Positions 1 through 8,075 of a DNA stretch of 15,030 bases are shown here, piece by piece. This DNA comes from Ochromonadaceae sp. CCMP2298. Lineage: Eukaryota; Sar; Synurophyceae; Ochromonadales; Ochromonadaceae. Position numbers and translations under genes: made by a program. The stretch spans positions 59,179 to 74,208 of the forward strand of contig MU633549.1 of the NCBI GenBank assembly GCA_026770595.1, in the 5' to 3' direction. A model generated the notes under the pieces. It saw only the letters and a program-made list of their open reading frames with translations. It had not been told where the DNA came from and did not search any database. Position 1 is the first letter of the stretch; every line of letters begins with the position of its first letter.

Positions 1-90
1 CCAGAGCGTAATAAGTTACTGTTGTTTAACGAAAACATAGGTATTAACCCTAACAAAATTGGAGCACAAGATTACGTGAAACCATTATAA
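1..90 (+). CDS. 3' end of an unidentified gene, cut by the window edge
   Basis: Frame 1 is open from the first base to a TAA at 88-90 and encodes 29 residues ending in DYVKPL. The peptide is mixed polar and hydrophobic with no motif I recognise. It converges on the glycerate kinase gene with only 22 bp between the two stops, so it could be another member of the catabolic locus, for example a regulator or enzyme, but nothing visible shows this. A short open frame at an edge could also be chance; the tight convergent packing is the main argument that it is real. Confidence 0.5.
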   Translation, partial: PERNKLLLFNENIGINPNKIGAQDYVKPL

Positions 91-112
91 AGAACAAGTG
101 GGCAAACTGCGC

Positions 113-1354
113 CTACTCAATCACTATCACTCTAAAATCGTTCACATTTGTGTTAGTTGGCCCAGTAATAATTAAATCATCAATTGCTTTAAAAAACTGA
201 TGGCTATTATGTCCTTCTAATTGCGCTTGAAGGCTCTCTCCTGCGCTTTGTGCCCGTGTAACCGTTGTGCTATTTATGTAAGCACCCGCTACATCTTTAC
301 TACCATCTACACCATCTGTATCACAAGCAAGTGCGTAAATACCCGCTTCGCCATTAAGTGCCTCAGCCAACGCCATTAAGTATTCCTGATTGGGCCCGCC
401 ATCGCCATAAACATCAGCAACGGTTACGGTAAGCTCGCCACCAGAGAACAACATAACGCGCTTGCCTTGGGCTTTTTGCTCAAGAGCGATAGCCGCATGT
501 TGCTTTGCAACTTCTTTAGCCTCGCCTTGAATATCATACCCTAGTACCTGGGTTTCCCAGCTTTCGTGCTGTGCAACACTTATAGCACTATCAATAGCAT
601 GCTGCGTATTTGCAACAATAAAGTACTCACCCACGGTGTCAGCAACTCGTTCTTGCTCTGGTTTTAATAAATGCGCTTCAACCTCTGCAATTACCGGCCA
701 ATTGTACTTTTGTAAAATAGCCAGTGCATCGGCTTTAGTACTGCCATCGCTAATAGTAGGGCCTGATGCTATATCACTTGGTTTGTCCCCTACTACATCT
801 GAAATAATAAGCGTAACGTAATCTGACTTAGCGGCCTGCGCTAACTTACCGCCTTTAACAAGTGACAACTGCTTACGCACTACATTTATTTCATCAACGC
901 TTGCACCACTTCTAAGTAAAAACTGATTAAGCTTTTGCTTTTGTGAAAAAGGCACATCATCAACTGGTAGGCACATCAACGACGAACCGCCCCCCGAAAT
1001 AATAAACAAAATAGGAATATCAGCTGGATTATTTCTTACAAGCTCCAATAACTCTTTGCCAGCAGCTAAGCTGTTATCGTCTGGTGTTGGGTGGTTTGCA
1101 CTAAGCACTTTAATTCGCCCAGTATCGCCGCTACTTTCGTAGCCATAACGCGTTACCACTGCGCCAAAACATTTATCACCATAAAAGCGATTAACTTCGG
1201 CGGCCATTTCAGCGGCGGCTTTACCCGCCCCCACTACACATAAACCTTTGCTTGCATCTATATTTTCTAAATACTTACTCATGCAAGCACTCGGTTTACA
1301 GGCATTTACCGCAGTGGTAAATAAATCAATTAAAAACGACTTTTTAGAATCCAT
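113..1354 (-). CDS. Glycerate 2-kinase, MOFRL family
   Basis: Predicted cytoplasmic kinase making 2-phosphoglycerate from D-glycerate and ATP, feeding lower glycolysis. The 413 residues match the usual length of the DUF4147-MOFRL family (TtuD/GckA type). Visible marks are a glycine-rich VVGAGKAAAEMA near 40-51, the ISGGGSS loop at 119-125, a conserved ISDVVGDKPSDIASGPT stretch near 184-200, SGGE at 304-307, GGPNQE at 319-324, CDTDGVDG near 344-351, and the C-terminal MOFRL signature GPTNTNVNDFR at 398-408. The ATG follows the symporter stop by 10 bp, with a GTGAG ribosome site overlapping that stop region, so the two are probably one transcription unit. Beside a GH63 glycosylglycerate hydrolase, its likely role is to dispose of the glycerate half of the substrate. 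The family is clear; whether it also accepts hydroxypyruvate or tartronate-derived glycerate cannot be told. Confidence 0.93.
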   Translation of the reverse strand: MDSKKSFLIDLFTTAVNACKPSACMSKYLENIDASKGLCVVGAGKAAAEMAAEVNRFYGDKCFGAVVTRYGYESSGDTGRIKVLSANHPTPDDNSLAAGKELLELVRNNPADIPILFIISGGGSSLMCLPVDDVPFSQKQKLNQFLLRSGASVDEINVVRKQLSLVKGGKLAQAAKSDYVTLIISDVVGDKPSDIASGPTISDGSTKADALAILQKYNWPVIAEVEAHLLKPEQERVADTVGEYFIVANTQHAIDSAISVAQHESWETQVLGYDIQGEAKEVAKQHAAIALEQKAQGKRVMLFSGGELTVTVADVYGDGGPNQEYLMALAEALNGEAGIYALACDTDGVDGSKDVAGAYINSTTVTRAQSAGESLQAQLEGHNSHQFFKAIDDLIITGPTNTNVNDFRVIVIE

Positions 1355-1364
1355 TAGTCACAGC

Positions 1365-2945
1365 TCACGAAAAAATTGAAGGAATAGCTAAACAAATTAA
1401 TATCATCACAATAAACATGCTAAGTAGCATAACGATATCTTTGCCAGTTAAAATTGAGTTTGATACTGTCTCGGCATTTTGTACTTTTGTTACTTCGTTT
1501 ACCTCTCTTGGAATTAAACGACTCGTAACATAAATAATCACAGCAGCGCTTACAAAACCGATAAAATTCCACCAAAACCAGAAAATATCAGGCGCAAATA
1601 CCGACACCAACAAGTTAATTAATACACCACTAATTAAGCCAATATTGGCATGCAATGCAGCACTGCGTTTACTTAGTACAGCAACTAAAAATACTGCCAG
1701 TATTGGGCCATAAAATAACGAGCCGACTTTGTTAATAGCTTCAATAATGGTCGGCGCTATGTCACCGGCAAAAAGTGATAGTACTAAGGTAATTGCGCCC
1801 CATGCTAAACCTAAGTATTTAGCTAACTTTAAGTAAGATGGTTGGTCTAGCTCTTTATTAGATATACGGCTGTAATCTTCAATACTTACCGCCGAAAGTG
1901 AATTAATTGCAGAACTAAGTGACGACATCGCTGCCGACAAAATAGCGACAACCAATAAACCAATTAAGCCATGCGGTAGGTAATCTAAAATAAATATAGG
2001 CATCATCCAATCAGGGTTATCTGCTGGAATTTTTGCTAAAAATTCAGGGTTACTCATTGCCAGAGTGCCAACAATTAAACCCGACACGCAATATAAAATA
2101 GTAATTGGAAAGCGCACTACACCATTTGCTAAAATCATGTAGCGTAGGTTTTTAGGATCTTTTGCACTGAGCGCACGTTGCGCTTGCGTTTGGTCACACC
2201 CATAGTAAGAAGCGTAAAGTACCACACCACCAAAAATCATCGGTAAAAAGCCAAAGCCATCACCACTAAAACCAAATGAGTCAAACTTAATCGCTTCTAA
2301 TCGGCTCGAATCAACATTGGCAATAAAGGTATCAACCCCACCCAAGTGATATAGTCCAAACCCAATACAAGCAATAGTACCCAATACAATGATGATCATT
2401 TGAATCGCATCACCGTACACTACGGCTTTCATCCCGCCTTGCAGTGAATATAAAACGGTTATAACGCCCGTTAGTACAATAGCTTGCCATGCTTCTATTC
2501 CCATGGTGCCTTGTAAAATAAGCGATACCGCGTAAATCATAATGCCGGTCGCAAACGCACGGCTAAATTGAAAAACCACACTAATAAGTACACGGGTTGA
2601 GCGCCCAAAGCGCATCTCTAGATAGTCGTAAATACTGACAATGCCGCTTTTATAAAGCTTGGGTAAAATAGTCGCTAAAATTAAAATCATCGCCAGCGGA
2701 ACACCCAGCTCATACGAGAGCCATTGCATACCACCACCTTCACGCAAACCAACAAATGCAGGAGCCGAAATAAAGCTAATAGCCGAAAGCTGAGTGGCCA
2801 TTACCGACAAAGCCAAAGGTTTCCAACCTAAGCTTTTACCCCCTAAAAAGTAATCATTTTTATTGGTTTGTTCGCGTAGCATAAATCCCATTACCAATAA
2901 GGCACCAAGATAAAGAGCAACTATTGAAAAATCTAATATATTCAT
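1365..2945 (-). CDS. Sodium:solute symporter (SSS/SLC5 family)
   Basis: Inner-membrane Na+-coupled importer of 526 residues with about 13 hydrophobic segments, normal for the SSS family. Family marks include NDYFLGGKSLGW near 30-41, SVMATQLSAISFISAPAF near 47-64, YSLQGGMKAVVYGDAIQ near 166-182 and the Ser-rich helix SAAMSSLSSAINSLSA, which in this family contributes the conserved Na2-site serines. The ATG at 2945 lacks a strong Shine-Dalgarno sequence but begins the first membrane helix in the usual way. Since the nearby GH63 enzyme has no signal peptide, the intact glycosylglycerate probably has to cross this membrane, and this symporter is the only candidate in the window. Free glycerate or mannose are alternative substrates. 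It is first in a two-gene unit with glycerate kinase. Confidence 0.92.
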   Translation of the reverse strand: MNILDFSIVALYLGALLVMGFMLREQTNKNDYFLGGKSLGWKPLALSVMATQLSAISFISAPAFVGLREGGGMQWLSYELGVPLAMILILATILPKLYKSGIVSIYDYLEMRFGRSTRVLISVVFQFSRAFATGIMIYAVSLILQGTMGIEAWQAIVLTGVITVLYSLQGGMKAVVYGDAIQMIIIVLGTIACIGFGLYHLGGVDTFIANVDSSRLEAIKFDSFGFSGDGFGFLPMIFGGVVLYASYYGCDQTQAQRALSAKDPKNLRYMILANGVVRFPITILYCVSGLIVGTLAMSNPEFLAKIPADNPDWMMPIFILDYLPHGLIGLLVVAILSAAMSSLSSAINSLSAVSIEDYSRISNKELDQPSYLKLAKYLGLAWGAITLVLSLFAGDIAPTIIEAINKVGSLFYGPILAVFLVAVLSKRSAALHANIGLISGVLINLLVSVFAPDIFWFWWNFIGFVSAAVIIYVTSRLIPREVNEVTKVQNAETVSNSILTGKDIVMLLSMFIVMILICLAIPSIFS

Positions 2946-3018
2946 AATTAATTCGCGTATTCACAATATGAAAACACTGCGCCTTTTCAAAAATAAAATA
3001 CCAAATGGCTACCTGCCC

Positions 3019-3055
3019 TTATCTTTTTAATAAACGAGCCTAGTCAAAAAGATAA
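3019..3055. repeat. Perfect 10-bp inverted repeat in the symporter leader region
   Basis: TTATCTTTTT at 3019-3028 and AAAAAGATAA at 3046-3055 are exact reverse complements separated by 17 bp. They lie between the receptor's terminator and the symporter start, so this could be a paired protein-binding site or a weak RNA hairpin in the symporter leader. The arms are AT-rich, so chance is possible. Confidence 0.4.
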
Positions 3056-3061
3056 ACCTGT

Positions 3062-3074
3062 AGCTAACTTAGCT
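3062..3074. promoter_or_regulatory. 13-bp palindrome, possible operator
   Basis: AGCTAAcTTAGCT is a perfect odd palindrome with 6-bp arms, upstream of the symporter gene. It has the form of a small repressor or activator site. I found no exact second copy in the divergent promoter region at 5584-5779, so a locus-wide operator is not supported. A weaker repeat, TGCAT-N4-ATGCA, lies at 3081-3094. Confidence 0.25.
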
Positions 3075-3099
3075 GAAAAATGCATCACAATGCAAAAAA

Positions 3100-3127
3100 C
3101 CTATTAACCCCAAAGTGAGTTAATAGG
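3100..3127 (-). terminator. Intrinsic terminator of the TonB receptor gene
   Basis: CCTATTAAC and GTTAATAGG form a perfect 9-bp stem around a 10-nt loop. On the minus strand the stem is followed by TTTTTT. It begins 15 bp past the receptor stop, so the receptor transcript should end here and the symporter-kinase pair should have its own promoter. The stem is AT-rich, so some read-through is likely. Confidence 0.7.
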
Positions 3128-3141
3128 CATAAAGCATTTAT

Positions 3142-5583
3142 TTAAAAGTCGTATTTAACTCTTAAAGTAACGCGTCGTGGGAGAATTGGGCGACCGACAA
3201 AGTATGGGTTATCTGCCGTTTGGCTATTACCTAGACGAGGTGAACCTTCAGTAACACCGTCAGAATCAAACAGGTTAAATACCCCAACGCTTAAACGTAC
3301 TGTTTGCTCTGGTGCAACTTGCCAGTTATAGCCTGCATCAAATCTAAATAAGTGGAATGAATCAAGTTCTACAGAGTTTGCATCGTTAGCAAAGTTTTTA
3401 CCTGTAAAGTTATGATAAATAGAAGCATCCCAGTTATCTGCGGTGTAGCTAATAGATGAGTTAAATAATATTTTTGGTTTGCGACGTAATTCGTTACCAA
3501 TAATAGAAGGGTCTGAGTCAAATTCAGTAAATTCGTGATCGGTATAGGTCATATTGGCATCAACAGCCCACTCATCGGTAATATCGTAACGACCGGTAAG
3601 CTCAACACCCGTTGCTTTAGTTGATTGCATAACTGGCAGCTCTAATACCCCCCCATTACCATCATTTACAAAGTCTACGCTGCGTCTGTCTTTTAAGTCA
3701 GTTCTAAATAACGCAATGCTACCGCTAAAGTCGTTATCAAAAAACTTAATACCAAGCTCGCCTTGCTCAACAATTTCGGCTTCGTAGCTGGCAGGCTCGC
3801 CTAAATCATTAAACTGAATACCTCTAATTTCTGGGAAGAAAAACCCGCGAGATGCATTGGCATATACATTTAAATTATCAGTTAAGCGATATAACGCCGC
3901 CCCTGATACAGCAAATTCAGACGTGTCGACTTCGCCGTAAGTCATTACACCACTGCCCGTAGTGTTAACTTGTAAGTTAGGTGCAAGCGTTGGAGCATCA
4001 GAAATCTGAACTACTTGGCTGCCTTCGCGACTAATTTTGCCTTCAATTTCTTCGTAGCGAACACCAAAGTCAAAAATCCAGTCGTCACTTTCCATTTGAT
4101 CCGCTACGTACAATGCTCGGCGGGTAGCGCTAATGGTTTGGTTAGTATAAGAAATACCTGGGCCACTAATACCATTTTGAGTGTACTGAACCTCGTCGCC
4201 ATTAACATCTGTATACGTTAAGTCGATTAAGCGAGGATTGTTATTAAACTCACCTAAGTAAGTTGTAATAACGTTGTCGTCGTCGGCTTCACTGTGAGAG
4301 AAAAATGTACCGACTGTAATATCATGGCTAAAATCACCTACAAAAATACTTTTGATGATATTAAATTCTGCAGAAAAATCTTCAGCTGGGCGGTCGCGGT
4401 CTAAAATACGGTTAGCAAATAGTAAGTCATCACTTGCAAGTGCGACACCTGAATTAACATAAGAAAACTCAGCACCGCTTGCATCACCTAGCCCTCTGTT
4501 AGCTAAAAAGTCGTCTTGGCTTTCAGGTACATTAATAATACCGTCGCCGTCTAAAAATAAATTAAATTCGTGTTGGTATTTAGCGTATTTACTGCGCATA
4601 TTAATGGCAAAATCGTTAGCGAGTTCTTTTTCAAACACCACTGAAATAGAACCACCTTTAGTAACTACACCATCGCTGATTGACGATTCATAACGACCAT
4701 TTGCTGTATCGTACGTTAAGTTAGATACTTGCGCCGTTTGCAGTGATTCGACTTCACGACCATCGTTACCAATTAAGCGCTCGCGGCTGTCGCCATCAAG
4801 TGGAATAGGTAAGTAAAACTGAGCTTGATCGTCAATGTACTGTCCGTAAACAGTAAATGAGCCAGAGCCATCATCAAATTCTTTACGAATATTACCACGC
4901 AACTGTGTACCTTTAGTCTCAAGGCCTGTATCTAAAGGGCCCTCGTCGTAACGGTAAAAACCAGAAAGCGCATAATATAAGCCGTCTTCGTTAAGTGGAC
5001 CGCTCGTTGCAAAATCTAAGCGAGTACGCCCTTGGTCAGAAAGCTCCATTTGTACGGTACTTTGCGGATCATCACTGCCCGTTTTAGAAATATAGTTAAT
5101 AATGCCGGCCACAGAACCTTGGCCAAATAAATTAGATACACCACCACGCACAAACTCTACGCGCTCAATACCCAAATCATTACGGTAATACGCATCAAAC
5201 GCCGATGAGTTTAAACCAAAAACACTCAGTGTAGGTGAACCATCATAAGACAGCGGCGTAAATTGAAACTGACCCGATGAAGGTAATCCTCTTACTTGTA
5301 GGTTAGTAGCGACTTCACCGCCACCGCCTTCTACTTTAATACCCGGAATATAGCGAAGCACATCCGCTTGGCTACTTGAAGACAGCTTTACCAGCTCGTC
5401 TTCGCTAATAGATGTTACTGATTGTGGAGTGTCTGAAATAACACGCCCTTTACTGGTACCAGAGACGATAATACGCTCAACGTTGTTAGCTTTTTTTGCT
5501 GTATCTGGTGCAGCTTCTTCTGCTGCATAAGCGCCCTGTGCAAGGCATAAAGATACAATAGAGGCGATCGTTGTTTTATTCAC
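3142..5583 (-). CDS. TonB-dependent outer-membrane receptor
   Basis: Outer-membrane active-transport barrel of 813 residues, a normal length. A signal peptide covers about residues 1-20 (cleavage after AYA), followed by a TonB-box-like VERIIVSG near 35-42. The plug domain is recognisable from DTPQSVTSISEDEL, VLRYIPGIKV, LQVRGLP, and the IERVEFVRGGVSNLFGQGSVAGIINYISK stretch near 138-167. The C-terminus RVTLRVKYDF ends in the aromatic residue needed for BAM-dependent insertion. The start is GTG, chosen because GGAG lies at the right distance upstream and the signal peptide begins there. It is divergent from the GH63 operon and next to the symporter, so its probable cargo is the glycosylglycerate or a larger glycan or glycolipid carrying it. 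Siderophore receptors have similar plugs, so the cargo is inferred from neighbours only. Confidence 0.93.
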   Translation of the reverse strand: MNKTTIASIVSLCLAQGAYAAEEAAPDTAKKANNVERIIVSGTSKGRVISDTPQSVTSISEDELVKLSSSSQADVLRYIPGIKVEGGGGEVATNLQVRGLPSSGQFQFTPLSYDGSPTLSVFGLNSSAFDAYYRNDLGIERVEFVRGGVSNLFGQGSVAGIINYISKTGSDDPQSTVQMELSDQGRTRLDFATSGPLNEDGLYYALSGFYRYDEGPLDTGLETKGTQLRGNIRKEFDDGSGSFTVYGQYIDDQAQFYLPIPLDGDSRERLIGNDGREVESLQTAQVSNLTYDTANGRYESSISDGVVTKGGSISVVFEKELANDFAINMRSKYAKYQHEFNLFLDGDGIINVPESQDDFLANRGLGDASGAEFSYVNSGVALASDDLLFANRILDRDRPAEDFSAEFNIIKSIFVGDFSHDITVGTFFSHSEADDDNVITTYLGEFNNNPRLIDLTYTDVNGDEVQYTQNGISGPGISYTNQTISATRRALYVADQMESDDWIFDFGVRYEEIEGKISREGSQVVQISDAPTLAPNLQVNTTGSGVMTYGEVDTSEFAVSGAALYRLTDNLNVYANASRGFFFPEIRGIQFNDLGEPASYEAEIVEQGELGIKFFDNDFSGSIALFRTDLKDRRSVDFVNDGNGGVLELPVMQSTKATGVELTGRYDITDEWAVDANMTYTDHEFTEFDSDPSIIGNELRRKPKILFNSSISYTADNWDASIYHNFTGKNFANDANSVELDSFHLFRFDAGYNWQVAPEQTVRLSVGVFNLFDSDGVTEGSPRLGNSQTADNPYFVGRPILPRRVTLRVKYDF

Positions 5584-5779
5584 GGGTATTCTCCAATTGT
5601 GCTAGTTGTCTGTGTGTATTTACTTAGAGTGTGGCTAAGCAAAGCCGAAATAATCAAGTAAACATGTTAGTTTTTTGTTACTTCGAACAGGATTTAAGCA
5701 CAGAAAAAAAACATTTACAACCCATAATGAGTGCTTTAATATTATCAAAATCGGAAATAACACACAAAGAGCACCCAAT
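5584..5779. promoter_or_regulatory. Divergent intergenic control region
   Basis: This 196-bp gap must hold promoters for both the receptor (leftward) and the GH63 operon (rightward). Visible symmetric elements are CTTAG-N7-CTAAG at 5623-5639 and the 8-bp palindrome AACATGTT at 5661-5668. Either could be a binding site, but neither recurs clearly elsewhere in the locus. No regulator gene is encoded in the complete part of the locus. Confidence 0.5.
5714..5742 (+). promoter_or_regulatory. Candidate sigma-70 promoter of the GH63 operon
   Basis: TTTACA at 5714-5719 matches the -35 consensus at five of six positions. A 17-bp spacer leads to TAATAT at 5737-5742, which matches the -10 consensus at four of six. 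Initiation near 5749 would give a leader of about 30 nt before the ATG at 5780. It lies downstream of the alternative TTG start at 5675, which argues against that start. Confidence 0.5.
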
Positions 5780-7081
5780 ATGACTACTATAAACAGCGGT
5801 AAAATTGACTCAGCAACGGCTTCATCGCTTGCAGACCTTGCTACTAAAACACTTATAGCAAATGACTTAGGTGGCTATACAGTACCAACACATGGCTTAT
5901 ACCCGTTTCAGTGGAACTGGGATTCAGCCATTACAGCACTAGGCTGGATGAAATCAGACGAAAGCCGCGCATGGCAAGAAATTGATGTGTTATTTTCAGG
6001 CCAATGGGATGATGGCATGGTGCCGCACATCTTGTTTCATAAAGATTCTGATACTTATTTTCCTGGTCCTGACGTATGGGGTTCGGATAAAAAAATTAAA
6101 AGTACGTCTATTTCACAGCCGCCAGTAGTCGCCACCGTAATGAAAGAAATGCTTGCCAGCGCTAAAGATAAAGCACTTGCAGAACAAAAAGTTAAAGCGT
6201 TATTTTCACAAGTAGTTGATTATCATTTATGGTGGTACAACGACCGAGATCCCGAAAAAACAGGCTTAGTAGTAACCTACCACCCGTGGGAATCGGGCAT
6301 GGATAACAGCCCATCATGGGATGACGCTCTTCATGCTGTGCCATGTGTAGATTGGGAATATACGCGCCGTGATACAAGTCATGTAGATTCTTCTCAGCGT
6401 CCACATAAAAGTGAGTACGACCGCTTTTTATACCTTGTAGACTTTTTCAAACGTAACAACTTTGACAGCAAAGTAATTTACGAAACCTGTCCGTACAAAA
6501 TGAATGACCTAGGTATTATTGCTATTTTGCATCGTGCAACCAAAGATTTACTCAAAATGGGTGAACAACTTGGCTTAATCGATGCTCGCACTGATTACTT
6601 AGCACAGCGTTTACAAATAACAGAGCAAGCCATAAATACTTTATGGTGTGAACAAAGCCAGTACTTTTATTGCAGAGATGTTTTAACTAACAGCTTGGCT
6701 AAAGTTAAAACATCAGCCGCGCTATTAACTGTATATGCAGGTTTAACAAGCGATGAGCAAACTAAAATAATTAATACAGCCACCGAAGACTTTATTGAGT
6801 CGAGCCAATTTAGTGTGGCTTCTACTCACCCTAAAGAAGAAAAATACGAGCCACAACGCTACTGGCGCGGCCCTATTTGGCTACACATCAACTGGATGAT
6901 AGCCATAGGCCTTAAAGAAGCCGGCTTTGTAACAACCGCCGGAAAAATTCAAGATGATACGCGCAACCTAGTTGTTAAGTCAGGCTACTACGAATATTTT
7001 AACCCAGAAACAGGTGCAGGCTGTGGTGGTAAAGATTTCTCGTGGACAGCTGCAATAGCATTACATTGGCTACTTGACTAA
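5780..7081 (+). CDS. GH63 glycosylglycerate hydrolase (mannosylglycerate or glucosylglycerate)
   Basis: Predicted to hydrolyse a glycosylglycerate to free hexose plus glycerate by inversion. The 433 residues fit the short single-domain (alpha/alpha)6 bacterial MGH/GGH group of GH63. Marks in order: PFQWNWDSA at 42-50, GQWDDGMVPHILFH at 74-87, TYFPGPDVW at 92-100, SISQPP at 110-115, ESGMDNSPSWDD at 171-182, YWRGPIW at 361-367, YYEYFNPETGAG at 403-414 and FSWTAA at 420-425. By analogy with clan GH-G trehalases, D175 is the candidate acid and E405 the candidate base. The ATG at 5780 has AAAGAG upstream. The frame stays open to a TTG at 5675, but those 35 residues are unlike the family and precede the likely promoter. 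There is no signal peptide, so it is cytoplasmic. It starts an operon with fructokinase (16-bp gap). The family call is firm; mannose versus glucose specificity is not visible. Confidence 0.85.
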   Translation: MTTINSGKIDSATASSLADLATKTLIANDLGGYTVPTHGLYPFQWNWDSAITALGWMKSDESRAWQEIDVLFSGQWDDGMVPHILFHKDSDTYFPGPDVWGSDKKIKSTSISQPPVVATVMKEMLASAKDKALAEQKVKALFSQVVDYHLWWYNDRDPEKTGLVVTYHPWESGMDNSPSWDDALHAVPCVDWEYTRRDTSHVDSSQRPHKSEYDRFLYLVDFFKRNNFDSKVIYETCPYKMNDLGIIAILHRATKDLLKMGEQLGLIDARTDYLAQRLQITEQAINTLWCEQSQYFYCRDVLTNSLAKVKTSAALLTVYAGLTSDEQTKIINTATEDFIESSQFSVASTHPKEEKYEPQRYWRGPIWLHINWMIAIGLKEAGFVTTAGKIQDDTRNLVVKSGYYEYFNPETGAGCGGKDFSWTAAIALHWLLD

Positions 7082-7097
7082 CAACTAAGGCAAGATC

Positions 7098-8075
7098 ATG
7101 AAACACACAATATGCTTTGGTGAAGTACTGGTTGATTTACTTTCAAATAAATTGAGCCAAAACAGCAACGAACACGAAGCGTTTACAAAGTTTGCAGGCG
7201 GTGCGCCTGCAAACGTAAGCGTTGCCATTGCAAAGCTAGGCGGTAATGCCTACTTTGCAGGAATGCTAAGCACTGATAGCTTTGGCGACTTTTTACATAA
7301 TGCATTAAAAGAGCAAGGTGTAAAAACCGACTTTATGCGTTTTACCAACCAAGCCAAAACCGCCCTCGCGTTTGTATCACTCGATAACGATGGCGATCGC
7401 ACGTTTGAGTTTTACCGTGATAACACCGCCGATTTGCACTTTAGTAACGATGACTTTAGTAGCGAATGGTTTGAGCAATGCGATATTTTTCATATTTGCT
7501 CAAACACATTAACCGACAAAAACATCAGAAACACCACCGCTTACGGTGTTAAATTTGCAAAACAAAATAACTCAATTGTGAGCTTTGATATTAACTTGCG
7601 CCTCAATTTATGGCCAAGCGATGCCAACCCTCGCGAGTATATTTTACCGTTATTAAAAGACTGCTCAATTATTAAAGCCTCAAAAGAAGAGCTTGAATAC
7701 TTAGCGGGTGAGCAATCGAGCGATGAGTTTATTGCACAAACACTTAATAACGGTTGCGAGCTATTTGTAGTTACCGATGCATGCAACCCTATGCATTGGT
7801 ATACAAAAAATGCCAAGCAAACGCTTCACCCTAAAAAGGTTACTATGGTTGATGCCACTGCTGCAGGAGATGCGTTTGTTGGTGGTTTACTATACCAGCT
7901 TGGTTTACACGCATTAACACCAGCGAGCTTTAGTACCCTTTGTGAAAATAATGCAAAGCTAAATACTATTTTTGAATTTGCTTCGTTATGTGGTGCCCAT
8001 GCCGCATCTTACAAAGGGGCATTTAACTCCCTACCTAACCAAAAGTCTCTATACGATTTTAGGAGCGAACTATGA
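7098..8075 (+). CDS. Fructokinase, PfkB/ribokinase family
   Basis: Cytoplasmic ATP-dependent sugar kinase of 325 residues, probably making fructose-6-phosphate from fructose. The N-terminal motif GGAPANVSVAIAKLGG is at 34-49, the fructokinase-like DGDRTFEFYRDNTADLHF at 98-115, and the C-terminal PfkB signature DATAAGDAFVGGLL at 252-265 with catalytic base D258. The signature has AAGD where most members have GAGD, a tolerated change. The ATG has AAGG about nine bases upstream. Its last four bases overlap the next start codon (ATGA), so translation of the isomerase is probably coupled. Its place between a hydrolase releasing hexose and a mannose isomerase-like enzyme suggests it phosphorylates the fructose formed. 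Mannokinase activity is an alternative. Confidence 0.9.
   Translation: MKHTICFGEVLVDLLSNKLSQNSNEHEAFTKFAGGAPANVSVAIAKLGGNAYFAGMLSTDSFGDFLHNALKEQGVKTDFMRFTNQAKTALAFVSLDNDGDRTFEFYRDNTADLHFSNDDFSSEWFEQCDIFHICSNTLTDKNIRNTTAYGVKFAKQNNSIVSFDINLRLNLWPSDANPREYILPLLKDCSIIKASKEELEYLAGEQSSDEFIAQTLNNGCELFVVTDACNPMHWYTKNAKQTLHPKKVTMVDATAAGDAFVGGLLYQLGLHALTPASFSTLCENNAKLNTIFEFASLCGAHAASYKGAFNSLPNQKSLYDFRSEL

Noticed and set aside
3142-5583. Receptor, symporter and glycerate kinase as a single operon
   Set aside because: A hairpin with a T6 run at 3100-3127 follows the receptor, and the gap is 196 bp; read-through is possible but separate units are simpler.
5675-5779. 35-codon N-terminal extension of the GH63 gene from a TTG start
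   Set aside because: No family-like sequence, no good ribosome site, and a plausible promoter lies inside it; ATG 5780 has AAAGAG upstream.
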